DNA of 64,000 nt from Owenia fusiformis (taxonomy: Eukaryota; Annelida; Polychaeta; Sabellida; Oweniidae). Positions 15,201 through 26,600 of the stretch are shown here, piece by piece. The notes beneath the pieces were generated by a model that saw nothing but the letters and a program-made list of their open reading frames with translations, had not been told where the DNA came from and did not search any database. Position 1 is the stretch's first letter; each line of letters begins with the position of its first letter. The translations under genes were made by a program, and so were the position numbers. The DNA is taken from positions 11,006,842-11,070,841 of the forward strand of contig CAIIXF020000011.1 in assembly GCA_903813345.2 (NCBI GenBank). The letters run 5' to 3'.

Positions 15201-16586
15201 GAATAACTGCAGTATTTCACACTTAAACTTCCAGATTGTACTGCAGTGAAAAGTATGGGTCAGCTAGGCTATCCAGTCAGACAACACAGTTTTATATATT
15301 ATCTGCAATATCTAAGGTCATTTCTCCCATCATGCCTCACTTGGGAGAGGAAGTTCAGACCCATCATCCCTGCTTTCAACAAGGTATGCTTTAAGCATTT
15401 TTAATGAAAGTTAAATAAAGTCTATGTTTACAAATGCAGATGACTTCACCTTGTAAGGATTTTAATTTAATAAATAATCCATTTTCTTTCATCAACAATA
15501 TGAGTTGTAAACCTATTTGCATATTTGCAATGTCTTACTTTTTGTATATTCTTCCCTTTAGCCTTTTCCTGGCTGTACCTTTTCTCGATGTGGTTTCAGG
15601 TGATCCTAGTATATTCAAAACAGGCTGGTTGCACACAGACAAGAGTTGGCACAATAAGGAAGTTGCTGATGTGTTCCACATAGTCCTTGGTATAAGGGAC
15701 AGTTATCATGAAATCATTGGCCAAGAGCAGCCTGTGTTATTCGATGTTGTTGTCTGTGCACAGGGCGACATCTTTAAAAAGCTACAGGTACTTATATGAT
15801 GCATCAATACAATAATCCTACACTCAGCTTATTTCATTCATGATAATTTTTTTCTTATATTGTGTTTGAAACATCTCTCAACCCTTCAGAATTCTATCAA
15901 AATATCAATTTTTTGTCAACTGCTAAACCAAGCATGTCAAGAACCTTTATCATAACCTTTTAACGCTGTCATGGAACAGTAAGTTTTCACACAGAAATCA
16001 GTTATCAGGATCTTGTAGAAAGTAGTTTTCTGTCTTTAGACTCTACAACAGGAGCAGACCTCATGTAGTTCCCCTCTGAATGAAGTTCTGCAATGTTCAT
16101 GGACTTCACTGTTGGAGAATCCCCCAGCTGTGCTACCAGATGAGTCTCAAACATTACATGGCACAACCAATGTCTCAATGCAAGGTATGGTGGAAGAATA
16201 GTGAGAGTGCAATATGATATCCTTCATCATAAGACTTCACTGCTCTTTCACCTCAGGAAGAAAGTGAAATTCCCTTGGGCCAAGGATGATATATAATATC
16301 CAAAAACTTTCAATGTTGCGGTACATTGCAATAATATTCCAATTAGACCAATACAAAATATTATATTACATCAATTTATTAATCTAACATACTGTTTTAC
16401 TTCACCCTTCACATTCACACTGTTGTGTTTCCAGATGGCAGCACCAGTGTTGGCCACTTTACACTGGTTGTCATGCCAGCTGAAAGTTTCCGTTGTGAAA
16501 GATGTCGTAGATACCTGGCAGAAAAATCAAATGAACCTTGCCAAAACTGCTTGGAGGTTATGGCTGGAGATTGGGCAGTTACTTGA
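245..16586 (+). CDS. IARS2: Mitochondrial isoleucyl-tRNA synthetase, 3' 17 exons (5' end outside window)
   Basis: Class I aminoacyl-tRNA synthetase that charges mitochondrial tRNA-Ile with isoleucine. Exons: 245-335, 3256-3371, 4222-4391, 9147-9237, 11006-11151, 11353-11513, 11730-11832, 12141-12234, 12507-12609, 13784-13886, 14133-14258, 14495-14623, 14873-14979, 15235-15383, 15600-15787, 16040-16184, 16435-16586 (stop TGA). All introns are GT-AG and frame is kept at every join (2174 nt, about 724 codons). Visible landmarks: [18 protein letters not shown] in the first exon (editing-domain region), [50 protein letters not shown], and the KMSKS catalytic loop at 13827-13841. The last exon has a zinc-knuckle-like CERC...CQNC pair, as in the IARS2/bacterial IleS C-terminus. 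By comparison with the roughly 1000-residue family, about 300 N-terminal residues, including the HIGH motif, lie upstream of base 1. Three introns carry tandem arrays abutting exons 3256-3371, 9147-9237 and 13784-13886. Confidence 0.95.
558..1667 (-). CDS. Intronless RING-finger/NHL-repeat protein (TRIM-like E3 ligase)
   Basis: A 369-residue single-exon ORF lying antisense inside an IARS2 intron. Residues 14-57 form a C3HC4 RING finger: C14, C17, C34, H36, C39, C42, C54, C57. Such RINGs usually recruit E2 enzymes for ubiquitin transfer. The C-terminal half resembles NHL/beta-propeller blades, for example [19 protein letters not shown] and [19 protein letters not shown]. No B-box or coiled coil is evident between the two, so this is a reduced RING-NHL layout rather than a full TRIM2/3/71 architecture. 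Absence of introns suggests origin by retroposition or membership of the large intronless RING-NHL families of marine invertebrates (inference). The ATG at 1667 is followed immediately by a plausible N-terminus, and the ORF is intact. Substrate and function are unknown. Confidence 0.85.
   Translation of the reverse strand: MASVEANLQEMLTCQICFDSYTLDPPKHPKALPCLHTFCLSCLEQFQGHTSVECPSCRRSHEIPKDGFHTHFHFLSLLDTPARKSTLVQPMVRQKLQLENKCVIHGLSVGRNDDVIAVRGRTIQIYDAKFGLKDTLRLKQYIASATLMSDAMLVIKETASSTLKILNMKGDYQGSINNPKFSKSMTVANGGCNKLVIVKQNMVLYLESTDNIQWVEKACIQQSFFQLMYQHKFFEAPWYATVNSKGILIVSDHHRHCIRGLNKQGTDVFCYMKNETSLDNPGDENPESKLHWPRGICVDVQDYIIVADHMNQQVALLSPKGDFIRYLLTKQDGVRFPRSVVVNNNGQLIVGDDWGQVFVVEYRKYTDMV
1668..3255. 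other. AT-rich intron sequence, no gene seen
   Basis: This is the remainder of the IARS2 intron upstream of the exon at 3256. It contains only short, AT-rich open frames without recognisable domains. The promoter of the antisense RING-NHL gene would have to lie at its left edge; I see no clear core motif. Confidence 0.6.
3344..3842. repeat. 32-bp tandem array built from an exon 3' end plus its splice donor
   Basis: About 16 copies of a 32-bp unit (GAGTTTGAGACACTTT, then about 10 variable bases, then CAAGGTAA). The first copy is the last 28 coding bases of IARS2 exon 3256-3371 plus its GTAA donor. Most later copies keep CAAG|GTAAGAG, so the intron begins with a ladder of about a dozen near-identical 5' splice sites. 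Copies differ by point changes and small deletions, so the array is not brand new. Confidence 0.9.
4556..9146. repeat. 91-bp tandem array built from a splice acceptor plus exon 5' end (51 extra copies)
   Basis: Fifty-one head-to-tail units lie directly before the true IARS2 exon at 9147. Each unit holds about 60 bases matching the exon start (coding [19 protein letters not shown]), then an intron-like stretch TGTAATTATAAACACTATG, then the acceptor TATTTSTAG. Copy number was derived from coordinates: 4591 bp plus four 12-bp deletions and two 1-bp deletions equals exactly 51 x 91. The four short copies (near 6480, 6832, 7820, 7900) lack GAGGGTGAGTTC. Each full copy also contains GTGAGT 22 bases after its acceptor, a consensus-like donor. 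Two main variant types differ at CTAGCTAGC versus CCAGCTAAC and at TTCTAG versus TTGTAG. Confidence 0.95.
9336..9780. repeat. Degenerate AT-rich minisatellite (AATCAGGAGAAAATYGGG family)
   Basis: A run of loosely repeated units, roughly 30-40 bases each, built around AATCAGGAGAAAATTGGGATT, between the IARS2 exon at 9147 and the LINE fragment. Copies are far more diverged than those of the neighbouring 91-bp array and contain no exon sequence. Confidence 0.6.
9846..10920 (-). mobile_element. 5'-truncated non-LTR retrotransposon (LINE), C-terminal reverse-transcriptase region
   Basis: An antisense frame at 9976-10893 reads about 305 residues with no stop. Its start resembles the thumb/connection region after the RT palm ([22 protein letters not shown]), and near its C-terminus is a CTCC...H...C zinc-knuckle of the kind found at the end of many LINE ORF2 proteins. 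The YxDD catalytic core and endonuclease are missing, and the frame meets a stop near 10944, so this is a dead 5'-truncated insertion. On the minus strand the 3' end runs through AATAAA-like sequence into an AACTAACTAAC microsatellite tail near 9846-9860, typical of CR1/Jockey-like elements. It sits inside an IARS2 intron. The clade cannot be fixed without the RT core. Confidence 0.8.
12824..13783. repeat. 40-bp tandem array built from a splice acceptor plus exon 5' end (24 units)
   Basis: Twenty-four exact-length 40-bp units (960 bp) precede the true IARS2 exon at 13784. Each has about 23 bases of the exon start (GTCACTGCTGGTACATGGAT, coding SLLVHGF) followed by TTACTTTGTGATTGTAG, a copy of the acceptor. 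Spacing stays at exactly 40 bp throughout and most copies are identical, so the array is young or actively homogenised. The first copy (12824) is preceded by TGG rather than TAG and would not be an acceptor. Confidence 0.95.
15046..15075 (+). mobile_element. Fragment of dispersed GGTGGTGACATTTTG element
   Basis: GGTGGTGACATTTTGCATG followed by TTAATGC matches the right end of the element at 33545-34730, with further copies at 48777 and 63080. Only the terminal 30 bases are present here, in an IARS2 intron. Confidence 0.55.
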
Positions 16587-17084
16587 TGAACATTAATTCT
16601 GCTTGGAGGTTATGAAATCAATGTATGGGGATGAAGATTCAGATCTAGTGTATAGAGATGTTTATGTTACTATGAGGATGACCATCTTTACCTCTTCCAG
16701 TCAACTTTAGTGTTAGGTTGGCACAGTAGGTTGACCTTTATGTGTGATGTCAGTATAATTATTATTTAATACTATATTCACTAAACAATGGACTATTATT
16801 GCAGTATATTGGGCCTCTGAATATGGAGTATGACCTTAACAGCCCTATCACTGTGGTGTTTACCAATGAAATAATCAGTAAAAGTAGTGGGCTTTGATTC
16901 AAGACTCCCATGTCCTCTATATGAATTGTTGATCAATGGAATCAACTGAACAGCTGAGTGCATCATATTTCTTACCATTTTTGACAGTGTTTAAGAGGCC
17001 ACATGAAATGTTTTCTATTGGTTAGATTTTTTCACTGGCTTCTTTAAAATGTCAGTGCAGTATGTATTGTTGATATACACTTGT

Positions 17085-17090
17085 AATAAA
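17085..17090 (+). other. Polyadenylation signal of IARS2
   Basis: AATAAA lies about 500 bases after the IARS2 stop codon (16584-16586), giving a 3' UTR of about 0.5 kb. No other gene is seen between 16587 and the RPL24 polyadenylation signal, so the two genes are tail-to-tail. Confidence 0.7.
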
Positions 17091-17599
17091 GATTGAAATA
17101 TTTAATTAATAGTTGGTTAGTTGATGATTTCAGGTTCTATAACTAAACTTGTATGTGATTCATCATGAAACTTTTCTGATGGATCAGTTTGCTACTTTGA
17201 TTACATTGGATGGATAGGTACAAAAGGGATGACTGTATATAGCACTTTCTGAGAATTGACCCCAATAATGAGAGGAGACAAGAAATGATTTTTAGACTAT
17301 AGGATTAATTCAATATGAGCATGTCAATACAGTGTACTATAATTCTGGTTTACTGTGAATTGTGATATTGGACAAACTATTGCTCCAGCTTATCAAGTAT
17401 TACCCAGTTACCATAAGTAGTGGATCTAATTCCAATTCAATGAACCTGCTACCAGATTTCTTAATAGATCCTCATCATATCAGATGTTATTGCAAGAAAA
17501 TGTGGTAACAATATAAATGCATTTTCAATACTGCTAGTACAGCAGCATTCTTTCCTTGAATTAACAAGAACACAATCTTCATTTCTCTCACAGACAGTC

Positions 17600-17605
17600 T
17601 TTAAT
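17600..17605 (-). other. Polyadenylation signal of RPL24 (ATTAAA)
   Basis: TTTAAT on the plus strand reads ATTAAA on the minus strand, 40 bases past the RPL24 stop. This common variant signal at short distance suits a ribosomal protein gene. Confidence 0.6.
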
Positions 17606-17644
17606 TTACAATATAGATGTGTTGTACAGTATATGTAACAATGT

Positions 17645-20600
17645 TTATCGTTTTCCTCCTACACGTGACTTCATTGCGGGTGCAGCACGGGGAGCCTTCT
17701 GTTTGGAGGCAGCCTTAGCAGCGGGCTAAAAGTACACAAACAACAAACATAAATACAAGGACATATATGAATATAATTAATAAGGCTAAACAGTATATAA
17801 CTTATTATGGACAAAAATCATATGTTTTGTCAAAAATGTTTCAATGTGCTCTCCATTTAAATTAATTCTGACCACTGAGGTTTAAAAGAATCCTACTACT
17901 GTACTCCCCATATTTTTGTGTGTGATTTAGTTTTGCTATATTTGCGATTGAGGTTAAACCACAAAAATTAATTGTCATGTCGTGAAATTTGCCTGTTAAT
18001 CTCCGGGGCTTTGTTCAATTTGACATTTCCTGGGACTCCAATGCATTTTGTTTTGCGTAATTTAAAAACATTTGTCTAGTGTTATTGGGCAATAAATGGG
18101 ACACTTGCAACAATGTCCTGTACACTTGGTTATTAGATTAACTAATCAAAAAACGATGATGTAATAGAGGTCGAGGTTCAGCATGTGATTGACCAAGATC
18201 TAGCAATTGTAAATCTTATCCTTCCCTTAAATATGAGATTGAGTAGTGGCAATTAACTCTACACAAGGTGCCATTTTACATAGAACTACGGAGAAAAAAG
18301 AAATTAACTTTGTAAATCAACAAAATTTTTATTTCATTTTTAAAATTTGCGAAATTTCTGTTTTCAAGATCTAAATGGATGCAAATAATTTTTTCTCTAA
18401 AACTCAGAGCCAGAAAAACTATTTAATTGGTTAACTTGTGGTCTCCTTTTAAATTTTTGAATAATTTGCTAATGTATTCTATGTAACAAATACAAAGCTC
18501 AGATTATTTAGAAGCTAGAGGGGCCCGCTAGAGCATGTGTAAGTCCAGAATAGGCTTTTCTCCAAGTCATTCAGAGACTCCAGTCCCAGTTCACCTTAAT
18601 TCATCATATCAATTACTCAGATGTGAGTAGGTAGTTACCAGTTTCGCCACCAGGTGGCTGATCCGGCGGAAATAACATGGCAGGGTATTACAAAATTCCC
18701 TTAAACTTGAATATGCATCAGTTTTAGTGGTTCACTTTCCAAATAACCCTTATGTATGTGATAGTTATACAAATTAAAATGTGTCCAGTAAAAGAAAATA
18801 GTATCTGCTCAATACAAGAAATGATATTTCACTTTTTGTAGTTTCACAACATGGGGTCTATGGGGAATTTCCCCGACCTAGAAGTCACATTTTCAAAGAA
18901 AATTAAATTTTCAAAGTTGATGAACTCTTTTCAAAACTACATTTTTAGATGTAATTTTACATGTAGATTCCAAATATGACAAGTTTGACTGAATTGTGAA
19001 TTTTTAATGACGTAAATCAAGATTATTCCATAGTTAGCATGATATTCATAGGATAACATGTGAAAATAAAAACAGTATTTTTGTAATCAGTGGTAAATAT
19101 GATATTTTTGACAAATTTTCACTAAACCATAACATACGGTTTTTTAGCCATGACATACGACGTCGTATGCGATGGTTTATGGATTTTTGCTACTTCAGAC
19201 TCAAAACGAGGCTAAGTGTCAACATCGCCGGATCGTTTGGAAATTCGAATTAAATAACTTAATTTCCGACGATTCTGATGATGAATCTAACTATGGAATA
19301 AAAAGAACATCCTATGATTTACTCGTGATATGATTTTAATCCACTCATGGATATTGATATCTGCACTCTCTCGCTACGCTCGCTCGTGCAGATATCATAT
19401 CCATTCGTGGATAAAAATCATATCACTCATAAATCATAGGATATCCTCTATTTATTCCTACTCGCATCTAGGATATTAAAACTAGTCTTATTCAAGACCA
19501 CCCATTTTGGTCCATATTTCTGAATCTCAATATATTAGGAGGATCAATATTGAACTCTGTGTCAATTACAAAATCAATTAAGCTATAGTGCATGGGAGTT
19601 CTTGACAGACATGTCAAGATAGTTTAGAATTCTATTAGTTTCACAATAAAAAACAAGTATTTCAGTCATAGTTGATTTTAAACATAATATAACACAAATG
19701 TAGTTTTCCACAAACATTGCCGCTTACCTTGGAGCTCTTCTTGTTAGCATCCTTGGCCCTCTGCTTTTCTTTGGCAGCTCTAAAAAACATGATAATAAAT
19801 TCAAATAGAGAAATGTTTAAAAGATTCAGGAGGGCATCATTCATGTCTTGGTGATACCTTGTGTTTTAACACCTAATATTAATAAACATATAGTAAACCT
19901 GAATGGCTTAATTGTATTGTAATTGTATTCAAAGAATTTAAAAATTAAGATAGCTTTCAGAAAAGGCTTTTCTCTTCTCCAAGTCATTCAGAGACTCTAG
20001 TCCAGTTCACCTTAATTCATCATTGCTATGAGTTTTGCTTGTAGCTAATACATTATTTCACTGTGTTTCAATTACCTGATGGCCTGTTCTCTCTGTGCCT
20101 TCCTGACTTCTGGCTTCTGATTCCTCTTGGCCATGATGTCTGTGAGAGTGGCGCCAGCAACGGCACGTTGGAACTTGGTTGTACGACGTGTCCTCTTCTT
20201 GGACAACTCCTCTTGCTGACCCTTCTTGTTCTTACGTCTGTACATCACTGTCCAGGAGATTTTACGTGGATTACGCTTCATTGCATGTGATTTTTCACAT
20301 TTTGAGTTAATAAATACAAAGGACTGAAAATACAAGAAGAGATAAGATTTGAGAAATAACAGAGTTCAACATTGAATTATAGAGCATAAGATTTTCACCG
20401 ACTTCATTATGAACATGGAACTGGATTTAAAACCACTGTTCTCATGTAAATACAATAGGGTATGTTTGGGATAACTAACAAGGGAGCATAACATTTAAAA
20501 ACGAGTTTTAAGGTAAGTCTGCATCTTACTCAACTCACCCTTCATCAAAGTGAAGTATGTATCCAGAGAGTTATCAGATTGAAAGGGAAGGTTCAAATTC

Positions 20601-23600
20601 AGAATTCCAAGACCAGAATTTAGAGATGGTCTGTTATTGGCACTCGATACGATGGGACGGTGCAACAAGAATTATGATATCCCTACTATACTTGTGGTTA
20701 ACCTGTGGCATATGCATAACCTTAGCCAAACCCGTCTGACCCAGTTATCCGACATCTTAGATCTGGGCCAGACGAGCTGCAATGGAAACAAGGCACAGAC
20801 GTGAACAATATCGTACCTAAAACACAGCAGTGTGACAGTGAAGAATTTAGGACGGAAAATCCAAAATGGCCACCTTAAAATTAACTCAGAATGCCAAAAA
20901 ACTAATCAGTTGTTAACTTTGATATGTAGAAACATCCCTGTAAATTTCAAATGAATCCGTCAAATGGTTTGGCTGGAAACCTGTAGACAAGTCTTGAAAG
21001 TGAAGATTTTAGGACGGAAAATCCAAAATGGCCACCTTAAAATTTACCCAGAATGCCCAAAAACTAATCAGTTCTTAACTTTGATACGTAGAAACATTCC
21101 TGAAAATTTCAGATGAATCTGTCAAATGGTTTGGCTGGAAACCTGTAGACAAGCTGAAAAGTGAGACGCCTCCCGCCCGTCAAGCTGACGACAATATCGT
21201 ACCTTTATTAGGTACGATAAAAAGGGGAATTACTACAAAGAAAACACTGCTGAATCAACACTTATAATTCCTGTATTTTCAATAACACCGTCGAACCAAT
21301 GAAAAAATGCAAAGAAAATGTTGGATTCGGAAATAAAAATGAACTTTGTTTTTGGACGCAGTGCAAGTCATATGCCCAAAATCAACTTTGGATGAATGAT
21401 TTGATAAAGAATAAAGATCTTACCTTCAGTCTCTTTATTTTGTCATAATCCACTTAATAATTGAAGGAAATTCTATTTCTAAAAGAAATAAAATTTTCTT
21501 TCGAAGTCTCCTTCCGTAAGTTAATTTCTGATCGAAATAGTACGAGGCATGTGATAGGACACATAGTTATCCAATACTCAATTTCAGAGCAATAATCAGT
21601 ACGAGTCCTATGATTGGCCGCTAGCTGAAGACATGATTTCTGTTGGTCAAAAGCAATCAGTGATCATTATTTAAGAAACTGAACCAAAAATGGAACCTCG
21701 TGCAGATTGCCCCTAATACACCTAATACAATACAATACACCTAATCTAATCTAAAGTAAGATATTTCTGAGCCATCAAAATCAATAGCAAATTGCTTCAA
21801 AATTTGCAAAGAAAATGTGTGTTTAATGGTTGAATATAAGTTATACCTCACAAGTGATGGTATCTGAATCATTCAATGACATACTAGACTCGCTTTTATT
21901 TCGTCCAGTGTAAAGACGTGACTTTGAATTCCTGAGATCATTTTTTCAAGGCCAGGAGGCAGTTTTTTGAGGGGGGACACATTTTTTGAAAAGCAGTACA
22001 TCCCTGGGACGCAATTTTGGACAAACCTACTGAAAACTCTTGATATTCCTTTCCAACTGTCCCGCATTTGCGTATTTGTCACGCATTAAGGACAGGGTGC
22101 ATGTTGGGAAATTTTCTGCATTCCTCAATTGAGTCACATGTTATTTTTCAAACATGAATAACTCCTTCCCCACATTGTCTACATTTTCCAAGTTTGCACA
22201 AAGAGTGCACTTTTGTGCATAGAAAAGCCTTGTGAGAAGGTTTGTTTTGTAAAATGCATAAAAAATGAGAAAATTCAGTGAAAAAAATGTCTGAAAATTT
22301 TCTGATTTTTTTCACTGAATTTTCTTGTTTTTTATACATTTTATCAAAACATTCTTCTCACAAGTCTTTTCTAGGCACATAAGTGCACTCTTTGTGCAAA
22401 ACTGGAAGATATAGACAATGAAGGGAAGGAGTGATTCTCGTTTGAAAAATAACATGTGACTCAATTGAGGAATGCAGAAAATTTCCCATCATGCACCCTG
22501 ACCTTAAGGTTCAGCTGGAAAGTAACATTTTGGTAAAAAATTGCTATACCTGCACATGTTATTTTCTGGTACAAAATTAAGTATGAAGGCATGTGCGTAT
22601 TTCCTTGTTTTTCTCAGGAAAGTATCATTACACTGTCTACTTTTAGTAAACCTGGAAACAGGTCAATGGTAGCTCCTGTGTTGTCTGAAAACTTTGAAAG
22701 AAAATTTGGAAAAATAAAAAGTGTGAAATATCAGAGTTTCCTGGAGTTCCCATTGAACTCCAACTAGATATTCTTAAAGAAGACAATGTAATGATACTTT
22801 CCTGAAAAAAGCAAGGCAATTGACACATGTCTTCATACTTTATTTTGTACCAGAAAATAACATGTGCTGGTATAGCAATTTTTTACCAAAATGTTACTTT
22901 CCAGCTGTACCTTAACTGGAAAATTTGAAGTCACGCCAGTTTTTTTTGCGTGACACAATATGTCACGCAAATAAGCATTTTACCTGATTATTGTCCAGCA
23001 AAAATATTCCTGTAGAAAAACTTCCACAAAATGATCGCCGATTCAGCACAAAAATGAACACCGAAAAAAACGAACGCATTTTGTTCGGACTTTTCACACG
23101 GATACCGTATATGTCACACATTTTCCTCGAAATATCTCATACCTACCCCCCCCCATCTGGCCAAGTATCTCCGACATTTCAGAATCAGGGAGTAAATAAC
23201 TGGCCAGACGAGTTTGGTTAGCATAATCTTAACCTATGACATAGCCATCCAGGGATAGACATTACGGCATTAGCATACAATTAGGGACCACAGAGGTTGA
23301 GGCTTATTTTCAGCTCGTATCTGTTCACATGTTAAATTATGAAACTTTACAATTTATTTTACAATAAACTATTGCACCCAATTCCATGAAATCGGTCTCA
23401 AATTAATAATTAATCAAAGTTGTACCATTGGGTATTTAATATGTAGCGTAACCTGTCTTGTGCTGATTGTTATGAAGCAAAATATGAGAGAGGTGAAACC
23501 ATTTTCGCCGCCATTTTCGAAAATTTTTGTTGACATTGGCAATTCACCCAAGTTTTGATGACCGTTTTTTGAATAATAAGGGGACAGATAATTACTCTCA

Positions 23601-26600
23601 ATACATCGAAATGAAGTAATAACATGTGAAATATTTCACTTTTGTTCAATTTTGCCCAAATAAACGCTTATAATTTTTCGAAAATTGAGTTTGAAGTGGA
23701 GCATATTTTTGACTGAACTATTGCACATTGTTTTACTCCCCGTCAACTCCATGTCAAAAGCTCAATCGCAAGAAAAGTCACTTTTCTTTTGAAATTTATA
23801 AAAATAAATTTAAAAATCAAGTGATCCCGGTGTGCACCGTTGATTAAAAAAAACGCAGGCTACTTCCGCCATATTGTTTTGGATCTACTTCCGCCATTTT
23901 GTCATGTTCAAGATCAGTCACTCAGTCAGTCTTCTGGCCAAGATTTATGCAAGCCTGTCAGCATATTTGGTTTGAAATATATGCTACCTACCTCTATAAA
24001 TTCATCTTAAGGTCTGTATCACATTTATTTGATCAGGAAAGCAGAAGAAAGTTATAAATTTTTGCAAAACGTGACTTCCGGAAGTGGGCGATAATAGGCT
24101 CAAATTCACTTCAGTCAATTTGAACTAGTCTACCCTTGAACTTAATTGTTAATAACGTTTGTTAAGCTTTTCATATATCATTTAAATGATAATATAAAAA
24201 ACTAAATATGATTCAAATTTATATTATTTTGCATGATGTTGTGGATTAATCCAAAATTAGAACTTTTGGGAATTAAAGAGGCATAATCTGATTTTCTTAA
24301 GAGGCACATAATATTATAATTATGCTTCTGCTTGACCAGCTGCACATCTATTTCTAATTGATTGGAGTGACACAATTATAATTGAGATTGATAACCATCT
24401 GACTATTTAAAGGCACAAATTGGCCTTTACATTTGTATTTATTCAAGATATTAAAAGAGGCAGAAATAATCACATTGCTCTTGCTACTCATCAAAAAGCA
24501 ACATTTAATCAAAAGGTTAATAATATTTGAGAATTTAATTTTTGTATCAGCAATATTTTGAGCCATTTACTAGACTTAAACTTTTTGAAAATACAGAATA
24601 AACATAAAGAGGCACATCTAAATTAGACGTCTTATTGATCATGCTCAAGCTTAAGATGCACTTACTCATTTCTACAAGCATTCCTACTTGGGGGCTCCCC
24701 AAGGGGTATTTGATAAGGCGACATGGCCTCTAAAAATGTGACTAAATGGGACTTTTGGTTACTTAAAAACGAACAAATGTGACAAATAGATGCTTTTAAG
24801 TGACAATTTTGTATATTAATAGGACTGACAAGTGTTTTGAGAGTGACAAAAATATACAATTCATTCTGAATGTAAATTGATGCAAGTTAAGATGACTTAT
24901 TCTAACCAATAATCAAACAATGGAACATAACAGACCATTTGTTGCATTAAATGCTTTGACTGACTAAAAGGAATGAATCTCACAAAATATGACAAGTAAA
25001 TTTTAAATGTGACAAAGTGAGAATTTTGAAATTTTAAAAGTGACAAAAGCGACCTCACTGCCCCCTCTTGGGGAGCCCTTACTTGTCTTGAACAGCACAT
25101 GATGATTATTAAGATTATTGATTATTAATAATTAATAAAGAGGCACAAGTTGATCTCTATAATTGAAGGTATTATTTGGGAGGCAAATTTTGAGAGCCAA
25201 ATAATACTTAATAATAGTCTCATTGCTCTTGCTGCCCATCAAAAAGATCTAAAGGTATCTTGTTAATATTAGAGAGGCACAAGATAAGTGATACCTCAAT
25301 ACCTAAATCATAAATGTCGAAATAAATAGCCTTTATATTTCATGATTTATTTATTCATGCTGCTTAACTCATATGTAAATAAAGAGGCAAAGCCTGAGTT
25401 TTGCATCAAGATAAAAATATTCCTCAAACCATCCTACATGTCCTAGTAGCTGTAAAATATAATTTTGAATGAATTGATCAATATACTTGACTAAACAGAA
25501 TTTTAAAATATTTATTATGTATAGCCAAAATATACCTTATTTTTTTGTTTTAGTCATCAAAACTGAACCAATCATGTTATCTGCTTGTGGTTTTCAGAAT
25601 ATTTATAGCTTTTTAGTCTTCTTCAATGTAAAAAAAGATTGGACAAATATCAGTGACATCATATATGACATACTGTGTCATATGACTATTATAACATATA
25701 CTTTCATCTTTAGTCTTTAGACCCCTATAACTTTTTAATCATTCAACCTATCAATTTGAAAATGATTTCATTGCCTTTCTTAGCCAATTGTACACATATA
25801 TGTAGATTTTTCAGATTTTTTGCTGCATAGTTTAAAAGATATTTGTCTTCCCCACCCTGATACACTTGAAATGAAAACTTCAAACAAATACTTTTTTTAT
25901 GATAAAAACACTTTTTTCTTGTTTTTGTTATAAAAATTGAACCAATAATGCTATCTACATTTGGTTTTCAGATTAATAATGCCTTTTTTGTATACTTTGA
26001 GAAAATTAAAAAATATGACACCCATCAGTGACTCAGAATATGGCATCCCATGTCATGTGACACACACTTTTTGACAAAACTTTTTTTTCGATTTTCCATC
26101 TTTAGACCCCTATAACTTTTTAATGGTTCAAGCTACAACTTTGGGAATGGTTTCATTGATTTTCTCAGCCAATTTTACATAAATATGGATTTTTTCAGAT
26201 TTTTTGATGCATTTCTTAAAAAACCTCTGTGGTCCCTAATACAATATGAATAATTTACTGGAGAAGAAATCATAAGGTCAAGATCAATTTGAAGAAGTAT
26301 GCAGGAAGGTGGTTTCCGAATTATTTTCTACGAGCACCTAATCGCATTTTCTGGTACCAATACAATGAATAAAAATGAAATATTTCACAACTTACCCTGC
26401 CATCGGTTTTGACGACCCTTTTTCCATGGCCAGGGTATATTTTAAACCCACTGAATGCACAGATTTCAGTCCTGAAAATCAAAACAATATGGTATCATGA
26501 TGAAGTATAATAGAATGAAGGTTACCATCAATAGTAACAGAAGTCCATTTTATATAAGATTATTGGGATATTTTACGATTTGTTGTCGATAAATTAACAA

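Noticed and set aside
19662-19844. Separate minus-strand ORF of 60 codons
   Set aside because: It is RPL24 exon 4 extended into flanking intron; the splice sites at 19779 and 19728 define the real coding part.
20545-20560. Intronic C/D box snoRNA in RPL24 (TGATGAA on the minus strand)
   Set aside because: No matching CTGA D box or terminal stem at suitable distance.
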